From positions 1 through 64,000 of the forward strand of contig CAZBSD010000005.1 in the NCBI GenBank assembly GCA_964494735.1: DNA of 64,000 nucleotides, read 5' to 3'. How positions within the stretch are numbered: position 1 is the stretch's first letter; every line of letters starts with the position of its first letter. This DNA comes from PHAA01 sp964494735 (GTDB taxonomy: Bacteria > Bacillota > Syntrophomonadia > Syntrophomonadales > Syntrophomonadaceae). The notes beneath the pieces were generated by a model that was given only the letters and a program-made list of their open reading frames with translations, was not told the origin of the DNA and ran no database searches. Of this stretch, positions 23,351 through 31,773 are shown piece by piece. Both the position numbers and the translations under genes were made by a program.

Positions 23351-24634
23351 ATGGAATTCAAAGAACTGCCTCCGGTCAAGGAACAATTGATGAAATGCGT
23401 GCGCTGTGGCAAATGCCGCAGTGTTTGTCCTGTTTTCGCGGAGATAGGCAATGAGACGGTGGCCCCCCGCGGCCATGTGTTCATGGTGCAGATGCTCCGC
23501 GACGGCGCCGTGGCCCCCGAGCAGAGGGTATATGATCGCCTGACCAATTGCCTGATGTGCGAGACGTGCAGCGTCAACTGTCCGTCCGGCATCGATATCC
23601 ACGAGCTGAACGCGGCGGCTCGTTCCTATATTTACGAGCACAATCCCAGCCTGGCCAAGGATATGATCTTCGATACCATGTGGACCAACCCCGCTTATCT
23701 GAAGAATGCGGTGCGCATGATCTGGGGGGCTCAGGTCAGCGGCGCCCAATCCCTGGGCCGCAAATTGGGCCTGACCAAACTTTTGCCCGGTGACATGCCC
23801 AAAGCGGAAAAGATATTGACGGGGGTCCCCTTCCGTTCGGCCTGCAGCCAGATAGCGGCGGTCAATAAGGCCATAGGTGAGAAAAAATATACGGTGGGCT
23901 ATTTTCTGGGCTGTGCCACCGATCTTTTGAATCCAGAGGTGGCCAAAGCCACTGTCGATGTGCTGACCCGCAACGGCTGTGATGTTATCATCCCTCAGGG
24001 TATGAAATGTTGCGGGCTGCCCCAGATCGCCAACGGCAAGATGAAGACTGCCCAGCAGCTGGCTATCGAGAATATCAAAGCCTTTCAGAAATACGATTTC
24101 GATTATATAGTAACCGATTGCGCCTCCTGTTCCTCGGCCCTGGCGGCCAAGAACATGGAACTGCTCCTGGGCGCAACCGAGTATCGGGAGCAAGCCCAGG
24201 CCTTTTCCTCCAAAGTCATGGATCTGACCTATTTCCTGATCCATGTGCTGGATGTCAATCCGCCCGCCAACGACAAAGCTCCATGGGTGAGGGTCACTTA
24301 TCACGATCCCTGTCACCTGGCCAATGCCCAGGGGATCAAAGAGGAGCCGCGCGAATTGCTGCGCCGCATACCAGGGGTGGAATTGGTGGAGATGAAGGAT
24401 GCCAATCGCTGCTGCGGCGGATCGGGCACCTTCAGCCTCACCCACTACGATCTCTCCATGCAGATCCTGGACAAGAAGATGGACAATATCGATGCTGCCA
24501 ATGCCAGCCTGATCGCCACCTGCTGTCCCAGTTGTATGATGCAGCTGCGTCACGGGGTAAGTCGGCGCGGACTCCAGGCCACCCTGGTCCACCCGGTCCA
24601 ACTTTTAAGTCAGGCTTACCAGAACCAAAGTTGA
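23351..24634 (+). CDS. glcF: Iron-sulphur subunit of the hydroxyacid dehydrogenase (GlcF type)
   Basis: A 427-residue protein. Two 4Fe-4S motifs are near the N-terminus (CVRCGKCRSVCPVF and CLMCETCSVNCPSGID). Two CCG domains follow (GCATD... MKCCGLPQ, and HDPCHLANAQG... NRCCGGSGTF), which bind a further cluster and are typical of heterodisulphide-reductase-like electron carriers. It takes electrons from GlcD; in anaerobes such pairs work with electron-transfer flavoproteins or menaquinone, but no Etf genes lie in the window. It begins 43 nt after glcD. Confidence 0.9.
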   Translation: MEFKELPPVKEQLMKCVRCGKCRSVCPVFAEIGNETVAPRGHVFMVQMLRDGAVAPEQRVYDRLTNCLMCETCSVNCPSGIDIHELNAAARSYIYEHNPSLAKDMIFDTMWTNPAYLKNAVRMIWGAQVSGAQSLGRKLGLTKLLPGDMPKAEKILTGVPFRSACSQIAAVNKAIGEKKYTVGYFLGCATDLLNPEVAKATVDVLTRNGCDVIIPQGMKCCGLPQIANGKMKTAQQLAIENIKAFQKYDFDYIVTDCASCSSALAAKNMELLLGATEYREQAQAFSSKVMDLTYFLIHVLDVNPPANDKAPWVRVTYHDPCHLANAQGIKEEPRELLRRIPGVELVEMKDANRCCGGSGTFSLTHYDLSMQILDKKMDNIDAANASLIATCCPSCMMQLRHGVSRRGLQATLVHPVQLLSQAYQNQS

Positions 24635-24661
24635 GCGCAACCCGACCGATATATAATATGC

Positions 24662-24700
24662 GAACACATGTTTTCAAGCTCGTCGGGCTTGTGCTATAAT
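24662..24700 (+). promoter_or_regulatory. lexA promoter with LexA box
   Basis: GAACACATGTTT (24662-24673) is a near match to the GAAC-N4-GTTC operator and lies upstream of a TATAAT at 24695-24700. A TTTCAA at 24672-24677 gives 17-bp spacing as a weak -35. This is the expected autoregulatory site. It is less perfect than the box at 4590-4601, so the cassette there may be repressed more tightly. Confidence 0.75.
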
Positions 24701-24727
24701 TTAACAAAAATGGCGGGAGGATTTAAT

Positions 24728-25347
24728 ATGTCGGGCTTATCTCCGCTCAATCAACGGCAGCGCCTTATTCTGGAATTCATCCAGGAACGGATAAAGACCA
24801 AAGGTTATCCCCCCTCGGTGCGGGAAATCGGGGAAGCGGTTGGATTAAAATCGAGTTCCACCGTCCACGCCCACCTGGTTCAACTGGAGGAGAAAGGTTA
24901 TATCAAGAAAGATCCGACCAAACCGCGGGCCATTGCTCCGGTAGGAAAAGAACCAGCCTCGGATCTGACCGCCATTTCCCTGCCGGTGGTGGGGCGGGTG
25001 GCGGCCGGGACCCCTATCCTGGCCACCGAGAATATCGAGGCTNNNNNNNNNNTCCGGTGCCGGTGGAATTCGTCGGTCACGGCAACCACTATATGTTGAA
25101 GGTGCAGGGTGAAAGCATGATCGATGCGGGCATTTTGGATGGCGATTACCTGATCGTCCGGGAGCAGGCGGATGCTTCCAATGGAGAGATCGTGGTAGCC
25201 ATGCTGGAGGATGAAGCAACCGTCAAACGCTATTACAAGCGCGACAAATACATCGAGTTAAAGCCTGAGAACAGCACCATGCAGCCGATCATCTCCCCGC
25301 AGGTGGCTATCCTGGGCAAGGTGACCGGACTGCTGCGCCATATATAA
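24728..25347 (+). CDS. lexA: SOS repressor LexA, interrupted by an assembly gap
   Basis: Winged-helix repressor and self-cleaving serine peptidase. N-terminal: LNQRQRLILEFIQERIKTKG, PPSVREIGEAVGLKSSSTVHAHL. The cleavage site is Ala-Gly in GRVAAGTP. After the gap: VEFVGHGNHYMLKVQGESMIDAGI with the catalytic Ser, and DEATVKRYYKR with the catalytic Lys. Both halves are complete up to the gap and only about three residues (such as YFP) seem hidden. The ten Ns do not keep frame, so they are a placeholder rather than a true length. The start is ATG with GGGAGG upstream. It controls itself and the cassette at 4.6 kb. Confidence 0.9.
25043..25052. other. Assembly gap of ten Ns inside lexA
   Basis: Fixed-size run of Ns. 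The reading frames on its two sides do not agree across ten bases, so the real length differs by a small number of bases. Confidence 0.95.
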
Positions 25348-25368
25348 AGAACCCGCAGGAAAAAAACA

Positions 25369-25412
25369 AAGCCACTCGGACGGTCACTATAGGCGGTCCG
25401 GGCGGCTTTTCT
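25369..25412. terminator. Bidirectional terminator between lexA and glnA
   Basis: AAAGCC...CGGAC pairs with GTCCGGGCGGCTTTT. The T-run serves lexA on the plus strand, and the A-run at 25360-25371 serves glnA on the minus strand. Confidence 0.8.
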
Positions 25413-25430
25413 ATTGGCAGCAATTGGGAG

Positions 25431-26759
25431 TTAGAACTTCTCCAGGTATTCATTCAGTTCCCAGTCATATACCCGGGCACTGTAACTCTCCCATTCATTG
25501 GTTTTGGCTTTGATAAAACGGGAATATATATGTTTCCCTAAGGCTTCCTGGATAAGCGGGTCATGGCGCAATTCCTTGACTGCTTCATAAAGGTTTTCCG
25601 GCAGTGAAGAGATACCTTGTTCGATACGGCTGGCCAGATCCATCTCATAGATGTTCTGTTCCACCGAAGATGGGGGCTCCAGCTTCTGGCGGACGCCATC
25701 CAATCCAGCCTTGAGCAGAACCGCCATACCCAGGTAAGGGTTACAGCTGGGGTCGGGGCTGCGAACCTCCAGCCGGGTGCTCATACCCCGTTTGGCTGGA
25801 ATCCTGATCAAAGGACTGCGGTTGCGGTAAGACCAGGCGATATAGACGGGCGCTTCGTATCCAGGCACCAGTCTTTTGTATGAATTCACGGTGGGACTGG
25901 TGATGGCCGAAATCGCTGGGGCGTGTTTCAAGATACCGGCGATGAAGTAACGGCAGATGTCACTGAGTCCATCCTCCTGGGCTGGATCATGGAATGCGTT
26001 GCGGTCACCATCGAACAGCGATATATGCATATGCATACCCGAACCGCTGATACCGAAGATCGGTTTGGGCATGAAAGTGGCATGCAGTCCGTGACGCTGA
26101 GCCACAGTACGGACCACTATCCGGAAGGTCATTATGTTGTCGGCTGTTTTCAGGGCCTCCATATATTTAAAATCGATTTCATGCTGCCCCGGGGCGACTT
26201 CATGATGGGCGGCCTCGATCTCGAAGCCTATACTCTGCAGGGTCTCCACCATATCACGGCGGGCCTCTTCGCCCTTGTCCACCGGGGGCAGATCGAAATA
26301 GCTGGCTTTGTCGTGGGTTTTCAAACTGGGGGTGCCATCCTCATTGACCTGGAACAAAAAGAATTCCGGTTCGGGACCAACCTGCATGGTGTAGCCCATT
26401 TCACCGGCTTCGGCCAGAACCCTGGCCAGGGCGTGGCGGGGGCAGCCTGCAAAGGGATTGCCGTAGGGATCGAAGACGTCACAAATCAGGCGGGCCATTT
26501 TACTGGACGAGGTTGGACTGGTCCAGGGCAGGACCAGGAATGTTTCCAGATCCGGGTGCAGATACATGTCCGATTCTTCTATGCGCACAAATCCCTCAAT
26601 GGATGAGCCATCGAACATAAGCTCCCCATCCAGGGCCTTGGTCAATTGATCGACGGTGATCGATATACTCTTGAAAACACCCAGGATATCAGTAAATTGC
26701 AGGCGGATAAACTTAACATTTTCCGCTTCGACTATTCTAAATATTTCTTCCCTGTTCAA
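25431..26759 (-). CDS. glnA: Glutamine synthetase, type I-alpha
   Basis: A 442-residue enzyme joining ammonia and glutamate with ATP. Landmarks: FTDILGVFKSISI, MFDGSSIEGFVRIEESDMYLHPD, GPEPEFFLF, EAAHHEVAPGQHEIDFKY, KPIFGISGSGMHMHISLFD, NSYKRLVPGYEAPVYIAWSYRNRSPLIRIP and RLEVRSPDPSCNPYLGMAVLL. The length and the lack of the adenylylation insert mark the feedback-inhibited I-alpha group of Firmicutes. No GlnR gene is beside it, unlike Bacillus, and no GlnR box was seen in the 67 bp upstream. Starts at TTG. Confidence 0.95.
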   Translation of the reverse strand: MNREEIFRIVEAENVKFIRLQFTDILGVFKSISITVDQLTKALDGELMFDGSSIEGFVRIEESDMYLHPDLETFLVLPWTSPTSSSKMARLICDVFDPYGNPFAGCPRHALARVLAEAGEMGYTMQVGPEPEFFLFQVNEDGTPSLKTHDKASYFDLPPVDKGEEARRDMVETLQSIGFEIEAAHHEVAPGQHEIDFKYMEALKTADNIMTFRIVVRTVAQRHGLHATFMPKPIFGISGSGMHMHISLFDGDRNAFHDPAQEDGLSDICRYFIAGILKHAPAISAITSPTVNSYKRLVPGYEAPVYIAWSYRNRSPLIRIPAKRGMSTRLEVRSPDPSCNPYLGMAVLLKAGLDGVRQKLEPPSSVEQNIYEMDLASRIEQGISSLPENLYEAVKELRHDPLIQEALGKHIYSRFIKAKTNEWESYSARVYDWELNEYLEKF

Positions 26760-26826
26760 AATATATACCCCCGTTCAAAAGTCGGTATGACTCTGAAAGA
26801 TTATCACATTAAACCAAACCCCACAA

Positions 26827-27306
26827 TCACAAGATCCTAAACAGGAACGATAGCAGCATGCCCACCCCGATGGCGACCTTGAAGATGATGCCGGAAAACA
26901 GTCCGATGACCGCTCCCATACCGGATTTCACAGCCTTTTGGGCATCGTGGCCCTGGATCAACTCTGCGCCCACCGCCCCCAACCAGGGAAAAATAAATAT
27001 CCCCAGGGGCGGAATTATGAACAAACCCACAACACTGCCCAGCACGGCACCCCACATTCCCAGCCGGCTGGAATCATAGTATTTGGCTCCCAGATAGGTG
27101 GATAGGTAATCGACCACCATCGATATTAAGGTAAGACCAGCCAGGACCATGAGGTATCCAACGGTAATAGCCTCAAATTTCTCGTACCATCCATAAGCGG
27201 CGATGGCCGCAAAGATCATGGCCACCCCCGGCAAAACCGGCAGAAAAGTGCCCGCGATTCCTATCACCATGAACAACACCGCGATTATCAGAACCAATGT
27301 GTCCAT
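26827..27306 (-). CDS. DUF456 family membrane protein
   Basis: A 159-residue hydrophobic protein with four to five spans: LFMVIGIAGTFLPVLPGVAMIFAAIAAYGWYE, then MVVDYLSTYLGAKYYDSSRLGMWGAVLGSVVGLFIIPPLGIFIFPWLGAVGAELI and a Gly-rich end. This fits DUF456, whose function is unknown. It lies between the YnbB-like gene and glnA, both in the same direction. Confidence 0.85.
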   Translation of the reverse strand: MDTLVLIIAVLFMVIGIAGTFLPVLPGVAMIFAAIAAYGWYEKFEAITVGYLMVLAGLTLISMVVDYLSTYLGAKYYDSSRLGMWGAVLGSVVGLFIIPPLGIFIFPWLGAVGAELIQGHDAQKAVKSGMGAVIGLFSGIIFKVAIGVGMLLSFLFRIL

Positions 27307-27334
27307 TATCCAACCTCCTTATTCGTTCTGGTGG

Positions 27335-28561
27335 TCAGCGGCCAAATTCCTGCACCAGATTATGTACTGCCAGCCGGCAGTGTTCATAGGTCATACCGCC
27401 CTGCCAATATGCCACATAGGGTTCTCGCAGCGGGGCGTCACAGGATAGTTCGATCGATGAACCCTGCACGAAGGTGCCGGCAGCCATAACGATTCGGTCC
27501 TCATATCCCGGCACCGGGCCGTACTCCAGACGGACGTCGCTGTCTACCGGGGAACTGTACTGGACCATTTGGCAAAACTTGATGACCTGTTCAGCACTGC
27601 CCAAGCGGATGGCTTGGACGATATCACCACGGGGCGCATCCGGTCCTGGAAAGACCTGGTAGCCGAGATTACGGAAAACCTGAGCTAGCAGAATGCTGCC
27701 CTTCAGAGCTTGCAACACTATGTGAGGGGCCAGGAATAGTCCCTGATATAAGCTGCGCTTATCGATCAGACTGGCTCCCAATGCCTTGCCCAACCCTGGT
27801 GCGGTAAGATGAAAGGCGACCTCTTCCACCAGGTCCTGGCGTCCGGCAATGTATCCCCCTGAAGGCGCCAGTCCTCCCCCCGGATTCTTGATAAGCGAGC
27901 CGGCCATCAGGTCCGCGCCAGCGGCAGACGGTTCGCGGATATCGGTGAACTCGCCATAGCAGTTGTCTACAAATATGATGGTATGGGGATTGGCAGAGCG
28001 GATGATCTCCACCAGATCTTTAATTGCATCTATACCCAACGAGGGCCGGAGGGTGTAACCGCGGGACCTCTGGATCAAAGCCAGCTTGGTAGCGGCACTG
28101 ACTTGAGCCGCGATGGCCTGATGATCGGGGCAGCCATCGCTATCCAGGGCTACCTCCCGGTAATCGATGCCGCGGGCGATGAGGGTACCCGGTCCGGCCT
28201 GATTTTTACCGATGACCCGGACCAGTGTGTCGTAGGGACTGCCGGCCACGGAAATCATCTGCTGGCCCGGTTTGAGCAGGGCGGCCAGACAGGCGCTGAT
28301 GGCATGGGTTCCCGAAACTATCTGGGAACGTACCATGGCTGTCTCGGTTTCCATGACCTCGGCATATATCCCTTCCAACTCGTCCCTTCCCTGGTCGCCG
28401 TATCCGTATCCCGACGAAGGGGCGAAATAAGTCTCCCGTACGGTATGGTTTTGGAAAGCTCTTAGAACCTTGGCTTGGTTTGCATAGGCTATTTCTTCGT
28501 AATGGGAGAATATACCGCCCAGTTCCTTTTCAGCGGCACGTATCAAACTGATGGGGTCCAA
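27335..28561 (-). CDS. PLP-dependent YnbB/Met-gamma-lyase family protein
   Basis: A 408-residue fold-type I PLP enzyme, sometimes named aluminium resistance protein. Landmarks: YFAPSSGYGYGDQGRDELEGIYAEV, MVRSQIVSGTHAISACLAALLKPGQ, FVDNCYGEFTDIREPSAAGADLMAGSLIKNPGGGLAPSGGYIAGR with the Schiff-base Lys. Its place between spoVK/hfq and glnA matches Bacillus ynbB. The reaction is not established; carbon-sulphur lyase activity is suggested only by family. Confidence 0.9.
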   Translation of the reverse strand: MDPISLIRAAEKELGGIFSHYEEIAYANQAKVLRAFQNHTVRETYFAPSSGYGYGDQGRDELEGIYAEVMETETAMVRSQIVSGTHAISACLAALLKPGQQMISVAGSPYDTLVRVIGKNQAGPGTLIARGIDYREVALDSDGCPDHQAIAAQVSAATKLALIQRSRGYTLRPSLGIDAIKDLVEIIRSANPHTIIFVDNCYGEFTDIREPSAAGADLMAGSLIKNPGGGLAPSGGYIAGRQDLVEEVAFHLTAPGLGKALGASLIDKRSLYQGLFLAPHIVLQALKGSILLAQVFRNLGYQVFPGPDAPRGDIVQAIRLGSAEQVIKFCQMVQYSSPVDSDVRLEYGPVPGYEDRIVMAAGTFVQGSSIELSCDAPLREPYVAYWQGGMTYEHCRLAVHNLVQEFGR

Positions 28562-28606
28562 ACATTTACCTACTTTCTGCGGTGATTACCGAGATTATAC
28601 TTGAAT

Positions 28607-29491
28607 CTACAGGTCAGTGTCATCAGGGAGGTCGATCTCCTCCACCAACATCAGATCCCGGCGGGTAAGGACCTCACTGTCGACAATGCGTATGGCCTGC
28701 AATCGCAGTGACTTTTCCACCAGGTTGCGGACATAGCGCGCGTTTCCGCTGTGGGGATGGCGTCTCTTGACGAATTCGTCCAGGCGCGTTTTCAATCTCC
28801 AGCGGCATTTGCTGCTCAGTTCGTAATCGCGCTCACCATACATCTGCACGGCTATGCGGAACAACTGCTCGCTCTCATAGTCGGCAAAATCGATCTGGAT
28901 CGGGAACCTGGATCGCAGACCGGGATTGGATCTCATGAAATAATCCATCTCCTGGCAGTACCCGGCCAGGATGACGACCAGATTGTTGCGTTCGTCTTCC
29001 ATGGTTTTGACCAGGGTAGCGATGGCCTCCTTGCCAAAATCCTTTTCGCCGCCCTGGGCCAGGGTGTAAGCCTCATCCACGAACAGCACCCCGCCCAATG
29101 ATTTCTTGATTATTTCCTTGGTCTTCTGGGCGGTATGGCCGATATATTCACCTACCAGGTCAGCGCGCTCGGCTTCTATCAGGTGGCCGCGGCTGAGGAT
29201 GCCGATGTCACGGTAAATGGTGCCCATTATCCGTGCCACCGTGGTCTTGCCGGTGCCGGGATTGCCTTTGAAGATGGAGTGCAATACGGTGGGGCAAGCC
29301 TTTAACCCTTTGGTGTCTCGTTGTTTCTGGATCAACGCAAATGCAGTGATCTCAGCAATGGTTCGCTTGACCTTCTTGAGGCCGATCAGCTGTTCCAGTT
29401 CAAAAAAGGCGTCGGTTTTGGTGAAACCGGGGGGGGCGGATTGCTCGGCACCGATACTTGCAGCCGCTGCCGCTTGATTGGGAAAGCGCAT
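28607..29491 (-). CDS. spoVK: Stage V sporulation protein K (AAA ATPase)
   Basis: A 294-residue AAA protein of the CbbX/SpoVK type. Walker A is GNPGTGKTTVARIMG, Walker B is GVLFVDEAYTLA, and sensor residues lie in RSNPGLRSRFP. HPHSGNARYVRNLVEKS is typical of the C-terminal lid. It is needed late in spore maturation in Bacillus. The ATG at 29491 follows GGAG; four codons upstream is an ATG without a site. The gene sits downstream of hfq as in other Firmicutes. Confidence 0.9.
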   Translation of the reverse strand: MRFPNQAAAAASIGAEQSAPPGFTKTDAFFELEQLIGLKKVKRTIAEITAFALIQKQRDTKGLKACPTVLHSIFKGNPGTGKTTVARIMGTIYRDIGILSRGHLIEAERADLVGEYIGHTAQKTKEIIKKSLGGVLFVDEAYTLAQGGEKDFGKEAIATLVKTMEDERNNLVVILAGYCQEMDYFMRSNPGLRSRFPIQIDFADYESEQLFRIAVQMYGERDYELSSKCRWRLKTRLDEFVKRRHPHSGNARYVRNLVEKSLRLQAIRIVDSEVLTRRDLMLVEEIDLPDDTDL

Positions 29492-29655
29492 GGATATCTC
29501 CATTTCTCATCACCATTTCTAATCAAATCTACCTTATATATATGAGAATTGGAGCGGAGTGGTGACACTTTGTAAACCCTGCAAATTCAATCCAACCGTA
29601 CTTATTACAGCTTAATCCTTATGACTCGAAAGTCAATCGGGACTCCCCAATCCAA

Positions 29656-29687
29656 AATAAAGACTCCCTGGGATTCAAACCAGGGAG
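29656..29687 (-). terminator. Terminator after hfq
   Basis: On the minus strand CTCCCTGG pairs with CCAGGGAG around an eight-base loop (29664-29671 and 29680-29687), followed by TCTTTATTTT. It separates hfq from spoVK. The rest of 29504-29655 shows nothing supported beyond the spoVK upstream region. Confidence 0.8.
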
Positions 29688-29718
29688 CCACATCCTTATA
29701 ATCATTTCCCGCCGCCGG

Positions 29719-29976
29719 TTAGGCTTTTTCAGTCTCCGGTTTGGCATCCATGGCCAGGATCGCCACTGGTTTCATAGGAGATATCGTTGATATGGCATGC
29801 TTGTACACCAATTGCTGCTTGCCGTCCAGCTCCACTACCACTGTAAAATTATCGAATCCTTTGACCATGCCTCTTATCTGAAATCCGTTGACCAGATATA
29901 TGGTCACCAACATCTTTTCTTTCCTGACCTGGTTGAGGTATGCGTCCTGTAGATTGAACTGGCTCTTATTGATCAA
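29719..29976 (-). CDS. hfq: RNA chaperone Hfq
   Basis: An 85-residue Sm-like protein: SQFNLQDAYLNQVRKEKMLVTIYLVNGFQIRGMVKGFDNFTVVVE, then QQLVYKHAISTISP, which are the Sm1 and Sm2 motifs. It forms a hexamer that pairs small RNAs with messages. TTG at 29976 is eight bases after GGAGG and gives the usual Hfq N-terminus; the GTG five codons upstream lies inside that site. It is directly downstream of miaA, as in most bacteria. Confidence 0.95.
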   Translation of the reverse strand: MINKSQFNLQDAYLNQVRKEKMLVTIYLVNGFQIRGMVKGFDNFTVVVELDGKQQLVYKHAISTISPMKPVAILAMDAKPETEKA

Positions 29977-30034
29977 GGTTACAGCCTCCACTCCATCTAG
30001 TCTGATTATTCTATACCAATGTTATGATTATATT

Positions 30035-30970
30035 CTACGCCTTCGATAATTGTCCATCCAAAATCTCACAAATTTCCGTCACCAGGACCTGGATATCATC
30101 ATAGGCCCCCACATCCAGCCAGTGAATGCGCTTATCCTTGTTGAACCATGTGTACTGGCGCTTGGCGAAACGGCGCGTCTCGTCCTTGATGGCTTGCCCC
30201 ATCTCTGCATAGGTTAGCCTCCCTTCCAGGAAAGCCCAGACCTGTTTATAGCCAAGGGCCTGCATGGAATTCAGGTTGGCTGTATAGCCCTCCCTGCCCA
30301 GTCGGGTCACTTCCTCCACCAATCCCTCACCTATCATCCGATCTACCCTGTCCTCGATACGACTGTACAGCACCGAGCGTTCCAGGTACAGCCCCACCGC
30401 GCCCAACCGGTAGGTATCACGCTGGTTGGTCTGGAGGGAAGTGAAAGACTGACCGGTAAGTTCATATACTTCCAAAGCCCGGATGATCCGCTTGCGATCG
30501 TTGGGGCCGATCTTGGCAGCATAGTCGGGATCTACCCTACCCAGTCGGGCGAAAAGGGGGGCCAATCCAATCCGGGAGCACTGCTCTTCCAATTCATGGC
30601 GCACTGGCAGCAGCGACTCTACCGGAAAGAAGTTGTAATTATCGACCACCGCCTGGTAATAAAGCCCGGTGCCTCCGGCCAGCAATGGTATCCTGCCCCG
30701 TTCATTAATGGATTTGATCAATGCCTGGACCTGACGCTGATAATCGGCCACCGTAAAATTCTGGTCCGGGTCGGCCGCATCAATCATGTGGTGGGGTACC
30801 AAGCGGCGTTCCAGGGGGCTGGGTTTGGCAGTGCCGATATCCATGCCCTGGTATATTGCCATCGAGTCGCAGGATATTATCTCGGCTCCGATTTGCTCCG
30901 CTACCAGGACGGCGATCTGGCTTTTGCCAACTGCGGTCGGACCAACCAGAGCTGCCAATTTAAACATCAT
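30035..30970 (-). CDS. miaA: tRNA dimethylallyltransferase
   Basis: A 311-residue enzyme that adds a dimethylallyl group to A37 of tRNAs reading UNN codons. Walker-type P-loop GPTAVGKSQIAVL, SCDSMAIYQGMDIGTAKP, HHMIDAADPDQNFTVADYQ, LLAGGTGLYYQAV, and the C-terminal RRFAKRQYTWFNKDKRIHWLD. MiaB in this window (39614) methylthiolates the same base. AAAGGAG precedes the ATG. Confidence 0.95.
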   Translation of the reverse strand: MMFKLAALVGPTAVGKSQIAVLVAEQIGAEIISCDSMAIYQGMDIGTAKPSPLERRLVPHHMIDAADPDQNFTVADYQRQVQALIKSINERGRIPLLAGGTGLYYQAVVDNYNFFPVESLLPVRHELEEQCSRIGLAPLFARLGRVDPDYAAKIGPNDRKRIIRALEVYELTGQSFTSLQTNQRDTYRLGAVGLYLERSVLYSRIEDRVDRMIGEGLVEEVTRLGREGYTANLNSMQALGYKQVWAFLEGRLTYAEMGQAIKDETRRFAKRQYTWFNKDKRIHWLDVGAYDDIQVLVTEICEILDGQLSKA

Positions 30971-30994
30971 TGTACTCCTTTGCAGGCTTAGCTT

Positions 30995-31771
30995 CTATTT
31001 ATTGATTACCCCGTAGGTGATGGGATTATGTCGGCTGCCGGGAACCCTCTGCATCCCCAGCCTTTCTATTTCTCCCCCCGCCGCTTGGGTCTTCATGACC
31101 ACCCTCCGCCGGGCCACCCGGATAGCCTGGGATACGGTGGCCAGATCCAGGGATTGGGGATTGGCCAGTTTGCGCAGGGGGCTGAGCGGCTGGCTTTTAA
31201 TCACGGGGTGGTCGAACATTGGGTCGAAGTATACCACGTCATAAGACTCATCCGCCAGTCGGGGCAGCCAGTCTTGGTGGTTGCCGGCCCACACCTCGAT
31301 ACGATGGACAGCCTGATCGAGCCATTCCATCCGGCTGGAATACATCTTCATCCCCCAACCGATGACGGCGGCGATGGCATCTTCCGATTCCAACCCGGTA
31401 ATCCGCCCCCTCCCGGAAAAATAGGATGCCACTATGGCGTCGGCGCCCATTCCCAGGGTGCAATCGAGGAAACTCCATCCCGGCTGCAACTGGCAGGCTT
31501 TGATCATCAGATCGGGTTGGCACTTTTTGCGGTAGGCAGCGATACGGCTCTTGGCCATGTTGGGATGAAAGAAGAGTTTCTCGCCGTCAATGTACAGCAC
31601 CGGGCGGCCGTTTTCCCAGACGATAACTCCATCGGCGCCTTGTTCGCCGGCCAGATTGGCTAGCCCGGTCCGCCGCCGGGGTATGAAAGTAAATCCAGTC
31701 TCGTTTATGAAGGCGGCCAATCCAGGGTCTGTGCCTGATTGCGATTGGGTAGTGGTGACCACAAATTTCAT
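30995..31771 (-). CDS. RsmJ-like class I SAM-dependent methyltransferase
   Basis: A 258-residue protein. N-terminal region (VVTTTQSQSGTDPGLAAFINETGFTFIPRR), then the SAM motif FLDCTLGMGADAIVASYFSG and the catalytic-type motif VVYFDPMFDHP. This pattern resembles RsmJ, which makes m2G1516 in 16S rRNA in Enterobacteria, and is common next to mutL/miaA in Clostridia. Substrate in Firmicutes is not proven. The ATG at 31771 overlaps the mutL stop region with AAAAGGAAA upstream; a longer frame of 25 codons is not supported. Confidence 0.8.
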   Translation of the reverse strand: MKFVVTTTQSQSGTDPGLAAFINETGFTFIPRRRTGLANLAGEQGADGVIVWENGRPVLYIDGEKLFFHPNMAKSRIAAYRKKCQPDLMIKACQLQPGWSFLDCTLGMGADAIVASYFSGRGRITGLESEDAIAAVIGWGMKMYSSRMEWLDQAVHRIEVWAGNHQDWLPRLADESYDVVYFDPMFDHPVIKSQPLSPLRKLANPQSLDLATVSQAIRVARRRVVMKTQAAGGEIERLGMQRVPGSRHNPITYGVINK

Positions 31772-31773
31772 TT

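Noticed and set aside
23327..24601. Minus-strand open frame of 424 codons
   Set aside because: Fully antisense to glcF, whose Fe-S motifs are unmistakable; the product is low-complexity.
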